The notes: generated from the sequence alone by a model not told the origin. Counted from the first letter of the stretch, positions 9,001 through 15,380 are shown. The stretch is 18,487 nt of DNA from CAYTEO01 sp964436825 (GCA_964436825.1 CAYTEO010000049.1:1-18487); one strand, 5' to 3'. Numbers and translations are program-made.

Positions 9001-9466
9001 CCGCTTCCGGCTGCAGGTCCGCGAGCTGGTGGCCGGGCACGCGAGCGCCCGCCGCCTCGTCCCCGCGCGGCCGCGCCTGGGCGGCGGCGACCTGTGGCCG
9101 CTGCCCGACTCGACCCGTAGCGACCTGCTGCGGCGGGCCATCGCCGAGGGCACGCGCATCCAGCTGCGTTCCATCCTGCTGACCAGCGGCACGACGATCG
9201 CCGGCATGCTGCCCCTGCTGGTCCGCCTGCGCGACGCCACGGGCAAGGACATCTGGGAGAACCTGGCCCTCTCCTCGGTGGGCGGGCTGGCCTCGAGCAC
9301 CCTGCTGATCGTCGCCTGCCTGCCCGCCCTCTACTGGACCGGCGTGCGGGCCGGCTGGCGGCTGGCCGAGCTGCGGCAGCGCTGGCGCCGCTGGCGGGAC
9401 CGGCACCGCCCCGCGCCGGGGGCGAGCGGCGCCGTGACGCGGCCGCCGCGACCGGCTGCCACTTGA
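6074..9466 (+). CDS. RND efflux pump subunit 2 with two extra membrane helices
   Basis: 1130 residues, starting in the ATGA overlap with subunit 1. It keeps the RND plan: N-terminal TM1, porter domain, TM2-TM6 with GMLLDNSILVLDG in TM4 (D399, N400), then a second half with 'LLFGIVVNNAILLVNRFR' in TM10 (N969, N970) and a C-terminal TM12. Between TM6 and TM7 is an insert of roughly 80 residues (about 487-569). It holds a Gly/Ala linker and two hydrophobic segments, around 513-534 and 538-558, before the normal TM7 at 570-590; this suggests 14 helices instead of 12. A Gly-rich loop (FGDPYMKGGRGGGMSN) follows in the second porter half. The C-terminal tail is Arg-rich. It presumably pairs with subunit 1. 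Family is certain; helix count and substrate are inferred. Confidence 0.92.
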   Translation: MIRWCVDHPIATWMLFAALVVTGIYAVPRLKLEAMPETELPSLSVVTTWNGASPAAVQRSLTVPVEEAARRVHGVETIESMSRPGNSTVKISFRRDVDVEFARLELAEQVGALRRDLPATASPPRIVPYVPQEFRTGEFFTVSLVSPLPPNELRERAEQWLVARLLAVPGVADVELQGGARPLLKVRLHQDLLERYRLHPDEVYAQLAALDDIVPAGAIRRRGRELIVSIQDSLTVDRIAATIIAVRGGQPLTLARIADLAADFEDPTHFVRINGENVIQAVVSKRSGSNAVAVSRRLRTALRGLEDQAPFPVRFEVDKDQGRELEDKLRELIGRSLVILLLLFVLLATALRAVRLTAIVVASILLAIVVCLSLFYFLGLSVNFITISGLTITFGMLLDNSILVLDGIHRRLTVRRRRARTALLEGTREVAFPITATTLTTVVAFLSFLFLSGRLALYYVPLAVSVGIAMLASIFVAFGWIPVALRGTARREAAHTAAAGAGAPGRRSSWPVWSGVSLLIAAITFGGLALAQGWRPTVAMWPWFAGGLAVLLLTGGFSAHVETITRFHLRHWWYPLLLLVAAGWGGWHLYRHEIDLGGFWRQQDRQRLVLYLERPVGTDVELTSATMADFERELLPLPDGITMKTTCWSNRAFMEITFDETMLTSEYPELLRNQLILRAEQLGGMFIWINGFGDPYMKGGRGGGMSNSLIRITGYNAKVLDDICRGVMARLERTRRVRNPRLTGGDRFDRADNSETIVEIDRTALARHHLTVAEVVGQLRRLLGIEVPWHMLVEGRDRRLQLTYAEADRIQFERIAAHTFRTRAGDTVRLGDLVRLVQRPVVTTITRKDQRYSMQITWEYIGTDRMRRRYIQRILDGLQLPYGYDAEDVTGERFTGEEQQELNRVLWLTAAFILMTLAALFESLSLPLLVLLAVPMALSGVMVLFWLADATFDSSARIGLVLLFGIVVNNAILLVNRFRLQVRELVAGHASARRLVPARPRLGGGDLWPLPDSTRSDLLRRAIAEGTRIQLRSILLTSGTTIAGMLPLLVRLRDATGKDIWENLALSSVGGLASSTLLIVACLPALYWTGVRAGWRLAELRQRWRRWRDRHRPAPGASGAVTRPPRPAAT

Positions 9467-9491
9467 CCGGCGGCCTGCCAACCACGACAAT
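9463..9491 (+). promoter_or_regulatory. candidate sigma-70 promoter for the P-loop gene
   Basis: TTGACC (9463-9468, five of six) and GACAAT (9486-9491, four of six) are exactly 17 bases apart. The -35 box contains the TGA stop of the second pump gene. A start site near 9498 would give a leader of about 58 bases before the ATG at 9556. This suggests the P-loop gene can be expressed apart from the efflux operon. Confidence 0.45.
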
Positions 9492-9555
9492 CGGCACTCC
9501 CGGCAACGGGGACCGAGACGTGAACGACACCGCCGCCAACCAGAAGGAACCGACC

Positions 9556-10524
9556 ATGGCCAAGCACATCGACGTCCTGCTGCTGTGTGCCCTGCCCGCC
9601 TCGGGCAAGTCCGAGGTCCGCCGCTACCTGGCCTCCCTCTCGCCCGAGGAGTGCGAGCAGCAGTTCGGCATCGGCGAGACCGTCCAGCTCGACGACTACC
9701 CGTACGTCCACATGATGCGCCGCGTCAGCCAGGAGCTGCGTGCCCTGGGCGAGGATCCGGTCTTCTTCGACGCCGACAACCTGCCCATGAAGGAGCCCCT
9801 GGACTGGGGCACCCTGACCGAGCTGCTCAACCGCGACTTCCGTGACCTGGTCACCGGCACCCGGCCCGAGCCCCACCTGGCCATCGACTGGCTGCTGGAA
9901 CGGTTCGACGACTGCCGGGCCACCGTCGGCGCCGATCGCTTCCTGGACACCCTCTCCCCCGAGGTCCGCGCGAAGCTGCGCGAGATCCTGGAACCGGAGG
10001 CCCGCGACCTGCTGGAGAAGAAGAACGCCGGCGTCCCCGAGACCCTGGACGGGAAGACCGTCGTCATCGAGTTCGCCCGCGGCGGGCGCCAGGGCAGCTC
10101 CATGCCGCTGCCCGACCCCTGGGGCTACCAGTACACCCTGCGCGTCCTGAGCGAGGAGATCCTGGAGAAGGCGGCCCTGCTCTACATCTGGGTCACCCCG
10201 GAGGAGTCGCGCCGCAAGAACGAGGAGCGGGCCGACCCCAACGATCCCGGCTCGATCCTCCACCACGGTGTCCCCATCGAGGTCATGCTCAACGACTACG
10301 GCACCGACGACATGGCCTACCTGCTGGAGACCTCCGGCAGGCCCAACACCATCGAGATCCACGCCCACGGCCGGACCTTCTTCCTGCCGGTGGGCAGGTT
10401 CGACAACCGGGTCGACCGCACGACGTTCATCCGCAAGCCGCAGCAGGAGTGGACCGACGAGGAGATCGCGGCCCTGCGCGCCGGGCTGCGGGAGGCGTTC
10501 GACCAGATCTTCAGCCACCTGTAG
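9556..10524 (+). CDS. Uncharacterised P-loop kinase-like protein
   Basis: 322 residues from ATG 9556, which has AGAAGGA seven bases upstream. The frame extends to a TTG inside the pump stop, and an in-frame GTG at 9520 is an alternative start. The Walker A is A12-LPASGK-S19; the first Gly is Ala, as sometimes seen in small AAA_33/zeta-like and polynucleotide-kinase-like P-loop proteins. Other notable stretches are QLDDYPYVHMMR near residue 45, a Glu-rich helical middle, an internal strand VVIEFARGGR, and VTPEESRRKNEER (about 213-225), whose Arg-rich helix could be a lid. No signal peptide or membrane segment is present, so it is cytoplasmic. A kinase or nucleotide-dependent switch is plausible from the P-loop; the substrate is unknown and I cannot name the family. 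Confidence 0.82.
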   Translation: MAKHIDVLLLCALPASGKSEVRRYLASLSPEECEQQFGIGETVQLDDYPYVHMMRRVSQELRALGEDPVFFDADNLPMKEPLDWGTLTELLNRDFRDLVTGTRPEPHLAIDWLLERFDDCRATVGADRFLDTLSPEVRAKLREILEPEARDLLEKKNAGVPETLDGKTVVIEFARGGRQGSSMPLPDPWGYQYTLRVLSEEILEKAALLYIWVTPEESRRKNEERADPNDPGSILHHGVPIEVMLNDYGTDDMAYLLETSGRPNTIEIHAHGRTFFLPVGRFDNRVDRTTFIRKPQQEWTDEEIAALRAGLREAFDQIFSHL

Positions 10525-10530
10525 ACGAAC

Positions 10531-10559
10531 GGCGGCGGCGCCCGACCTGCGCCGCCGCC
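10531..10559. terminator. GC-rich hairpin between convergent genes, possible bidirectional terminator
   Basis: GGCGGCGGCG (10531-10540) pairs perfectly with CGCCGCCGCC (10550-10559), and one more C-G pair can close the loop. It begins six bases after the P-loop stop and lies in the 138-base gap before the end of the convergent receiver gene. No T-run follows on either strand, so termination would not be classical. The rest of the gap holds only a 12-base palindrome (10591-10602) and no credible gene. Confidence 0.45.
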
Positions 10560-10662
10560 TTCGCAACCCCATCAAGAAGGAGATGGTCCTCGGGGATCCC
10601 CGCTGCCGCCTCGTCCTGCTGTGCGGCGACAGGAATGAGCAGATGAGCTGGGGGTGGCTGCA

Positions 10663-11058
10663 CTACTGAGAGGCCCGCAGCCGCCGCGCCAGCTCCTGCT
10701 CGAGCATCTCCAGGGTGACCGGCTTGGCCAGGTAGCCGTCGCAGCCGGCGTCCAGGCACTTCTCCCGGTCCCCGGGCAGGGCCTGGGCGGTGACCGCGAC
10801 CACGGGCAGTCCGGCCAGGCCGGCGGCGCGCAGGCGCTGGACCACCTCCAGACCGCCGATCCCCGGCAGCCTGACATCCAGCAGCACCAGGTCGAACGGC
10901 GGCTCCCCAGCGGGGCCGCCGTCGCCGTCGGCCCCCAGCAGACGCAGGGCGGTCTCGCCGTCGGGCACGGCGTCCACGGCGTGACCCAGCTTCACCAGCA
11001 TCGCCTGCAGCAGGCGGCGGTTGTCGCGGTCGTCCTCGACCAGCAGCAGTCGGGCCAC
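10663..11058 (-). CDS. Single-domain response regulator (receiver only)
   Basis: 131 residues from GTG 11058, chosen because GGAG (11067-11064) sits five bases upstream; an earlier GTG at 11064 overlaps the previous stop as GTGA and is a fair alternative. The whole protein is one CheY-like receiver: acidic pair D9/D10, phosphoacceptor D61 in LLDVRLPG, T90 in VVAVTA, and K112 in YLAKP. There is no output domain, so it would act by protein contact or in a phosphorelay, as CheY, Spo0F and DivK do. No histidine kinase is in the window. It is the last gene of the five-gene operon, two bases after the thiol-domain gene. Confidence 0.9.
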   Translation of the reverse strand: MARLLLVEDDRDNRRLLQAMLVKLGHAVDAVPDGETALRLLGADGDGGPAGEPPFDLVLLDVRLPGIGGLEVVQRLRAAGLAGLPVVAVTAQALPGDREKCLDAGCDGYLAKPVTLEMLEQELARRLRASQ

Positions 11059-11060
11059 GC

Positions 11061-11537
11061 TCACTCCTTCGGCAGCACGACCACGTCCAGGGGCAGCCAG
11101 GCCGGTGCCAGGCACGACTTCTCGTCGCAGGCCTGGCACTCCAGCTCCAGGTGCAGGGGACGGTCGGGCAGGGCTGTCAGGTAGCCGGTGACCGTCGCCT
11201 CCTCGGTCCCCTTCAGCAGGGTGACCGGCCGGCCCAGGAAGGTCCCGCGATGCCCGGCCGGGTAGTCGACCCGCACGGCGGCCAGCGGCAGGCTGTCCAG
11301 CCCGGCGATGTTGATCCCGTAGTAGTCGCCGTCGCCGTGGGCGTAGAGGTGCCAGCCGTCGGCGATCGTCATGCGGACGGTCAGGCGGACCTCGTCGCCG
11401 ACGGCGGCGCGCAGGGTCTCGGGCCGGACCGTCGCGGTGACGACGGTGGCGGAGTCGCGCAGCTGGGCCGTCGCGACCCCGGCCGCCAGCAGGGCGGCCG
11501 CCAGGACGATGAAGGGCACTCCCGATCTCTGTGTCAC
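11061..11537 (-). CDS. Secreted stand-alone DsbD N-terminal-like (thiol) domain protein
   Basis: 158 residues from GTG 11537. GGGGGTGA, which can pair almost fully with the 16S tail, ends two bases upstream of it. Another GTG at 11567 overlaps the decarboxylase stop and would add ten residues. Residues 1-25 are a signal peptide ending ATAQ. The rest resembles the immunoglobulin-like alpha domain of DsbD ('IADGWHLYA', then 'CQACDEKSCLAP'). C137 and C142 match the redox pair of DsbD alpha. C134 is an extra cysteine where the family usually has Tyr. The DsbD membrane and thioredoxin domains are absent, so electrons would have to come from another protein. A periplasmic thiol or redox role is inferred. 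Confidence 0.78.
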   Translation of the reverse strand: MTQRSGVPFIVLAAALLAAGVATAQLRDSATVVTATVRPETLRAAVGDEVRLTVRMTIADGWHLYAHGDGDYYGINIAGLDSLPLAAVRVDYPAGHRGTFLGRPVTLLKGTEEATVTGYLTALPDRPLHLELECQACDEKSCLAPAWLPLDVVVLPKE

Positions 11538-11563
11538 GTCACCCCCCGTTCTCGTATCGTTTG

Positions 11564-13102
11564 TCACATACCTGCCCGCGCCGGCCGCAGCCGATCGGCC
11601 GCCCGGCGCAGGACCCGCAGCAGCCAGAGGATGTCGTCGCGGGTCATGTTCCGGTTCTCGACGTTGACCCGCAGGGCCACCCGGCCGTCCAGGACGGTGT
11701 GGCTGAACCAGGCGTCCCCCTCGCGCTCGACCAGGGCCTGCAGGTCGCGATTGAGCTGGTCGATCCTCTCCTCGGACAGCTCCAGCCCGCGCGGCACCCA
11801 GCGGAAGGTGCAGATCCCCAGGGTGTTGGGTCCGATCAGGGCGAACTCGGCCGTCTGCTTCAGCAGGCCGGCCAGCATGCGGGCCAGCTCGATATCCTTC
11901 TCGATCCACGCGGCGTACTGCCGCCGCCCCACCGCCTTGAGCGCCAGCCAGAGCTTCAGGGCGTCGAAACGGCGACTGCCCTGCAGACCGTACTGGAAGA
12001 AGTTGACCTTGTCACCCTTGTGGAAGCCGCGCAGGTCGGGCTCGGGCGGCTCGTCGGGATCGCGCCGCTCCATGTAGTACTCGGGCCGGACCAGGAAGCT
12101 GCGGCGCAGGAAGTCGCCGTCGCGCACCAGGATCCCCCCGCCGGTGAACGGGATGTAGAACCACTTGTGGGGATCGACGGTGACCGAGTCGGCCCGCTCG
12201 ATCCCCCGCAGCATGGGCGCGTACTTCTCGCTCAGGATGACCGCCCCGCCGTAGGCGGCGTCGACGTGGAACCAGCAGTCGTGGCGGTGGGCCAGGTCGG
12301 CCAGCAGCTCCAGCTTGTCGACGCTGCCGGTGTTCGTCGTCCCGGCGATGCCGATGATGCAGCACGGACGCAGGCCGGCGGCCTCGTCCTCGCGGATGGT
12401 CTGCGCCAGGACCTCGGTGTCGATCCGGAACAGCCGGTCCTCGGGGATCAGCCGCAGCTGGGCGTGCCCCAGGCCCAGCACGTCGATGGCCTTCTTGAAC
12501 GAGTAGTGCCCCTGGCGGCTGACGTAGAAGCGCAGCTTCGCCATCTCGGCCAGGTGGGGGCTGTCCTCCGGGTCGACGGTGGCGATGTCGCGGCCCAGGG
12601 CCCGGTTGACGGCCAGCTTCAGGCCCGTCAGGTTGGCGTACGAGCCGCCGGGCACCAGGCTGCCGAAGGCGTTCTCCCCCAGCTCGAACAGGTCGCAGAG
12701 CCAGCGGACGACCCGCTTCTCGATGGCCGTCGCGGCCGGGGCGTGCCGCCACGAGGCGGCGTTCTGGTTCATGGCCGCGGCCAGGGCCTCGGCGAAGATC
12801 GTCACCGGCAGCGGCGAGGGATTCATCATCCCGAAGTAGCGCCGGCTGCCGATGGCCATGGAGTTGGGGAAGACCCGGCTGCGGATCTCCTGCATCAGCT
12901 CCTCGCAGCCGACCCCCTCGTCGGGGAGCTCCTCCTCGAACAGGTCGTCCAGGCCGTGGGGCGAGACCGGCCCGTAGACCCGCCTCCCCTCCAGCCCCTG
13001 GAGGTACTCGGCGATCATGTCGATGAAGGCGTAGCCGGCCCGGCGGAAGGCGTCGTCGTCCCCCACCAGGTCGTGCCAGACGCCCCTGCGGTCGATCGGC
13101 AT
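11564..13102 (-). CDS. PLP-dependent group II (aromatic-L-amino-acid-type) decarboxylase
   Basis: 512 residues from ATG 13102, with a strong GGGAGGT six bases upstream. The PLP fold-type I landmarks are present: H199 in QGHYSF (stacks on the cofactor), D281 in HVDAAYGG (holds the pyridine nitrogen) and K313 in VDPHKW (Schiff base), spaced as in human DOPA decarboxylase. The family removes the carboxyl group from amino acids such as tyrosine, DOPA, tryptophan or glutamate; the substrate is not evident here. The mobile loop carries an insert (about 345-366), and my alignment puts F368 where the human enzyme has catalytic Tyr332. It follows the HAD gene with no gap and is third in the operon. 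Cytoplasmic. Confidence 0.93.
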   Translation of the reverse strand: MPIDRRGVWHDLVGDDDAFRRAGYAFIDMIAEYLQGLEGRRVYGPVSPHGLDDLFEEELPDEGVGCEELMQEIRSRVFPNSMAIGSRRYFGMMNPSPLPVTIFAEALAAAMNQNAASWRHAPAATAIEKRVVRWLCDLFELGENAFGSLVPGGSYANLTGLKLAVNRALGRDIATVDPEDSPHLAEMAKLRFYVSRQGHYSFKKAIDVLGLGHAQLRLIPEDRLFRIDTEVLAQTIREDEAAGLRPCCIIGIAGTTNTGSVDKLELLADLAHRHDCWFHVDAAYGGAVILSEKYAPMLRGIERADSVTVDPHKWFYIPFTGGGILVRDGDFLRRSFLVRPEYYMERRDPDEPPEPDLRGFHKGDKVNFFQYGLQGSRRFDALKLWLALKAVGRRQYAAWIEKDIELARMLAGLLKQTAEFALIGPNTLGICTFRWVPRGLELSEERIDQLNRDLQALVEREGDAWFSHTVLDGRVALRVNVENRNMTRDDILWLLRVLRRAADRLRPARAGM

Positions 13103-13987
13103 CTATGACCTCCCGTCCGGCGGGAACCGACCCGCCGCGATGTCGTCCAGGATCTCCACGGCCCCGTGCTCGCGCACCGGCGGGACGACCCGGTCGGCCA
13201 GGTCCTGGACCTCCGGCGGGGCGTTGCCCATGGCGACCCGGTGGCCCGCCGCGGCGAACATCTCCAGGTCGTTGAAGTTGTCGCCCACGGCGATGACCCG
13301 CTCGCGGGGGAAGCCCAGCTCGCGCGCCAGCAGTTCCAGGGCGGTCCCCTTGTTGCAGCGGGGCGGGTAGACCTCCAGCCAGAGGTACTCCTCCTGCGAG
13401 AGCAGCGAGCGGGTGTTGACCAGGTGGACCCGGTCGCCCAGCGCCTCGGCGACGGCGTCGGTCAGGGCGCGGATCGTCTCCGCGGCGTCGATGGTCCCCA
13501 CCTCCAGCGCCACCTCCGGCAGGTGGGCGGCCAGGTCGGGGACGGTCGTCAGCGCGCCGATCCGGTCCCGCCGCCGCTGGAGGTACCTGGCCAGCACCGA
13601 GTTGGGCGGCAGCTCCTCCAGCAGCAGGTGTTCCCCCTGCTCCCCGGTGAACAGCAGCGGCAGCGTCCCGTGGGCGCGGAACAGCTCGACCAGGCGGGAG
13701 AGGATCTCCCGCGACAGGCCGGCCCGGCACAGGATGCGCGGCGGGGCCACGACCATGGCGCCGTTGAGCAGGATCTGGGGCACGTCGCGCAGGACCCCGC
13801 CGGCGTGCTCGACGACGTCGGCGGCGGAGCGGACGTTGCGGCCGGTGCAGAGGGCCAGGACGTGGCCGCTGTCGCGCAGCCGGGCGATGGCCTCCAGGAC
13901 CGGCGGGGCGATCGTATCGGCGAACTCGGTGTCCACCAGCGTGCCGTCGACGTCGACGGCCACCAGGTAGGGCTGGGCTGCGTCCAT
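13103..13987 (-). CDS. HAD-superfamily phosphatase, Cof/IIB type
   Basis: 294 residues from ATG 13987, with GAGGAG just upstream. HAD motifs are in order: nucleophile D12 and D14 in DVDGTL, Thr in LCTGRN, K213 in CNKGTAL, and D236/D240 in GDNFNDLEMF. A large cap between motifs II and III places it in class IIB, whose members dephosphorylate sugar phosphates, nucleotides, pyridoxal phosphate and similar small molecules. Its stop TAG directly abuts the decarboxylase ATG, so the two are surely co-expressed. Some Cof-type enzymes act on PLP, which would fit a PLP-enzyme neighbour, but that link is only a guess. Confidence 0.92.
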   Translation of the reverse strand: MDAAQPYLVAVDVDGTLVDTEFADTIAPPVLEAIARLRDSGHVLALCTGRNVRSAADVVEHAGGVLRDVPQILLNGAMVVAPPRILCRAGLSREILSRLVELFRAHGTLPLLFTGEQGEHLLLEELPPNSVLARYLQRRRDRIGALTTVPDLAAHLPEVALEVGTIDAAETIRALTDAVAEALGDRVHLVNTRSLLSQEEYLWLEVYPPRCNKGTALELLARELGFPRERVIAVGDNFNDLEMFAAAGHRVAMGNAPPEVQDLADRVVPPVREHGAVEILDDIAAGRFPPDGRS

Positions 13988-14023
13988 CGGTTCTCCTCGG
14001 TCGCCGGCGTCGTCGGTGCCGCC

Positions 14024-14353
14024 TCAGCCGGTGACCCGGAATTCGTCCCAGCGGCGGTTCGGCCGGGACCAGACCGCCTCCACCAGGGTCACCCGCGCCA
14101 GGGCCGGACCGCGGGAGACCACCCGTACCAGCCTGGCCAGCGCCTCCCGCCGGCCGGCGGCCTGGATCTCGACGGTCCCGTCGGAGCGGTTGCGGACCGT
14201 CCCGGTCAGTCCCAGGCGCTGCGCCTCCTGCAGGACGAACCAGCGGAAGCCGACCCCCTGGACGACCCCCCGGACGACGATCCAGGCCTGCTCCGGCGCG
14301 CCGAAGGAGCCTTCGCCGGGCTCCCGGACCTCCCCTGCGCGTTCCTCGTTCAT
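14024..14353 (-). CDS. acyP: Acylphosphatase
   Basis: 109 residues; the family is normally about 90-100, and here an extra Glu-rich N-terminus of about 20 residues precedes the domain. The signature GVVQGVGFRWFV contains the phosphate-binding loop with catalytic R37, and N55 in VRNRSDG is the second catalytic residue, 18 positions later as in vertebrate enzymes. Acylphosphatases hydrolyse acyl phosphates such as acetyl- or carbamoyl-phosphate in the cytoplasm. The ATG at 14353 has no Shine-Dalgarno sequence, but a promoter -10 box ends seven bases upstream, so the message is probably leaderless. First gene of the five-gene minus-strand operon; 36 bases separate it from the HAD gene. Confidence 0.93.
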   Translation of the reverse strand: MNEERAGEVREPGEGSFGAPEQAWIVVRGVVQGVGFRWFVLQEAQRLGLTGTVRNRSDGTVEIQAAGRREALARLVRVVSRGPALARVTLVEAVWSRPNRRWDEFRVTG

Positions 14354-14360
14354 GCGGGGC

Positions 14361-14389
14361 ACGATAACACCCCCGGCCCGTCGTGTCAG
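14361..14389 (-). promoter_or_regulatory. promoter of the five-gene operon, probably leaderless
   Basis: On the minus strand CTGACA (14389-14384, five of six) and TATCGT (14366-14361, four of six) are 17 bases apart. Seven bases after the -10 comes the acylphosphatase ATG, so transcription would begin at or next to its A. No ribosome site is present, as expected for a leaderless mRNA. The promoter fits into the 50-base gap after the preceding gene. Confidence 0.6.
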
Positions 14390-14403
14390 CCCGCGCCCGC
14401 GCA

Positions 14404-15309
14404 TCACCGCTGCGGAGCGACCCGCAGGGCGGGCCATTCCCATACCCGGCTGGCGGGCGTCAACCGGTACGGCGCGATCCACGGCCGGCAGTGGCGGCTG
14501 AGGGCGTGATGGACCGGCCGGCCCCGGTCCAGGGCCCTGTCGCGATAGAAGTCGAACCCGCCGAGCATCGGCGTCCCCTTGACCGACCGCCCCAGGGCGA
14601 CGGCGGTCCAGCCGGTCCCGGACGACAGGCCCGCCGTGACATGGGCCACCACCAGCGCCTCGGTCCAGGTGTCGTCCAGCTTGCCGCCCAGCAGGCGGTC
14701 GATCCAGCCGTCCAGGTCCAGGACGATCGATCCCTCGTCCAGCCGCAGACCGCGCACCAGGTCGCAGCGCGCCTCGCCCACCGCCCCGCCGCCGTCCCGC
14801 CAGCGCAGCAGCGGACGGCCCAGGTCCCATTCGCTCAGGACGAGCCGACGGGAGACGAGCAGCCGCCCGGGGTGGTAGCCGAACAGCTCGTACGGCATCG
14901 GCACGTCCAGGTCGCGGCGCAGGACGATCCGCCAGCGGCGCGACGCCCAGTGCCCCCCGGCCCGCGGCATGCTGTCGGGCGGGACGGCCTCCCGCGTGAT
15001 CGACTCCACCCAGCGGACCGGCAGCCGGGTCCGACGCCCCGCCTCGCGCCAGCGGCGGCGCAGCTCCCGGCCCTGCCAGCTGCCCAGCGAGTCACCGGCG
15101 ACCACCCGGAGACACCAGGCGAAGAAGGGATCGCGGATGCCGGCCGTGTCGGCGGCGGCGGGAGCGACGGCGGCCGGTTCTTCCGGAACGGCGACCGTCG
15201 CGACCGGTCCCGCCGGGCAGGCCGTCGACCCACCGAGCACCAGCCCGGCGAGCACCGCCAGCAGGAACGTCGTGCGGCTGTTCATGGTGGGAGAGGATGC
15301 ACCAGTCAT
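14404..15309 (-). CDS. Exported protein of unknown function
   Basis: 301 residues from ATG 15309, supported by GAGGGGG ending two bases upstream; an internal ATG at 15285 gives a tidier signal peptide but has no ribosome site. A hydrophobic stretch (FLLAVLAGLVLGG) ends in STAC, an imperfect lipobox, so the protein is secreted or possibly lipid-anchored. An Ala/Pro-rich linker follows, then an Arg/Trp-rich domain with 'MPYELFGYHPGRLLVSRRLV' and 'LDLDGWIDRLLGGKLDDTW'. I do not recognise the family and see no catalytic triad or metal motif. It lies upstream of the acylphosphatase operon on the same strand; read-through is possible, but the operon has its own promoter. Confidence 0.75.
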   Translation of the reverse strand: MTGASSPTMNSRTTFLLAVLAGLVLGGSTACPAGPVATVAVPEEPAAVAPAAADTAGIRDPFFAWCLRVVAGDSLGSWQGRELRRRWREAGRRTRLPVRWVESITREAVPPDSMPRAGGHWASRRWRIVLRRDLDVPMPYELFGYHPGRLLVSRRLVLSEWDLGRPLLRWRDGGGAVGEARCDLVRGLRLDEGSIVLDLDGWIDRLLGGKLDDTWTEALVVAHVTAGLSSGTGWTAVALGRSVKGTPMLGGFDFYRDRALDRGRPVHHALSRHCRPWIAPYRLTPASRVWEWPALRVAPQR

Positions 15310-15317
15310 GCCCCCTC

Positions 15318-15345
15318 ATACAATCAGGCAGACGGGTTGTGCCAC
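15318..15345 (-). promoter_or_regulatory. weak candidate promoter for the exported protein
   Basis: On the minus strand GTGGCA (15345-15340, four of six) and TTGTAT (15323-15318, three of six, with an extended TG) are 16 bases apart. The -10 would end eight bases before ATG 15309, so the message would be nearly leaderless, although a GAGGGGG ribosome site is also present. Low confidence. Confidence 0.25.
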
Positions 15346-15380
15346 GGAAAATGTGTCCGCCGCTCGCCCCGGGAGAAGGG

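Noticed and set aside
2790..9490. Very long open frames on the minus strand opposite both pump genes (over 1000 codons each)
   Set aside because: They are antisense to well-supported RND genes, are rich in Gln, Asp, Gly, Arg and Val with no domains, and are what GC-rich codon bias produces on the other strand.
10591..10602. 12-base palindrome CGGGGATCCCCG
   Set aside because: It stands alone in a convergent gap, has no second copy noticed, and is too GC-rich to separate from chance.
10583..10669. 28-residue open frame between the convergent genes
   Set aside because: Its AAGGAG touches the ATG with no spacing, it overlaps the end of the receiver gene on the other strand, and nothing supports translation.
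15340..15345. TGGCAC on the minus strand (15344-15339) upstream of the exported protein, as a sigma-54 -24 box
   Set aside because: The sequence at the proper distance lacks TTGC.
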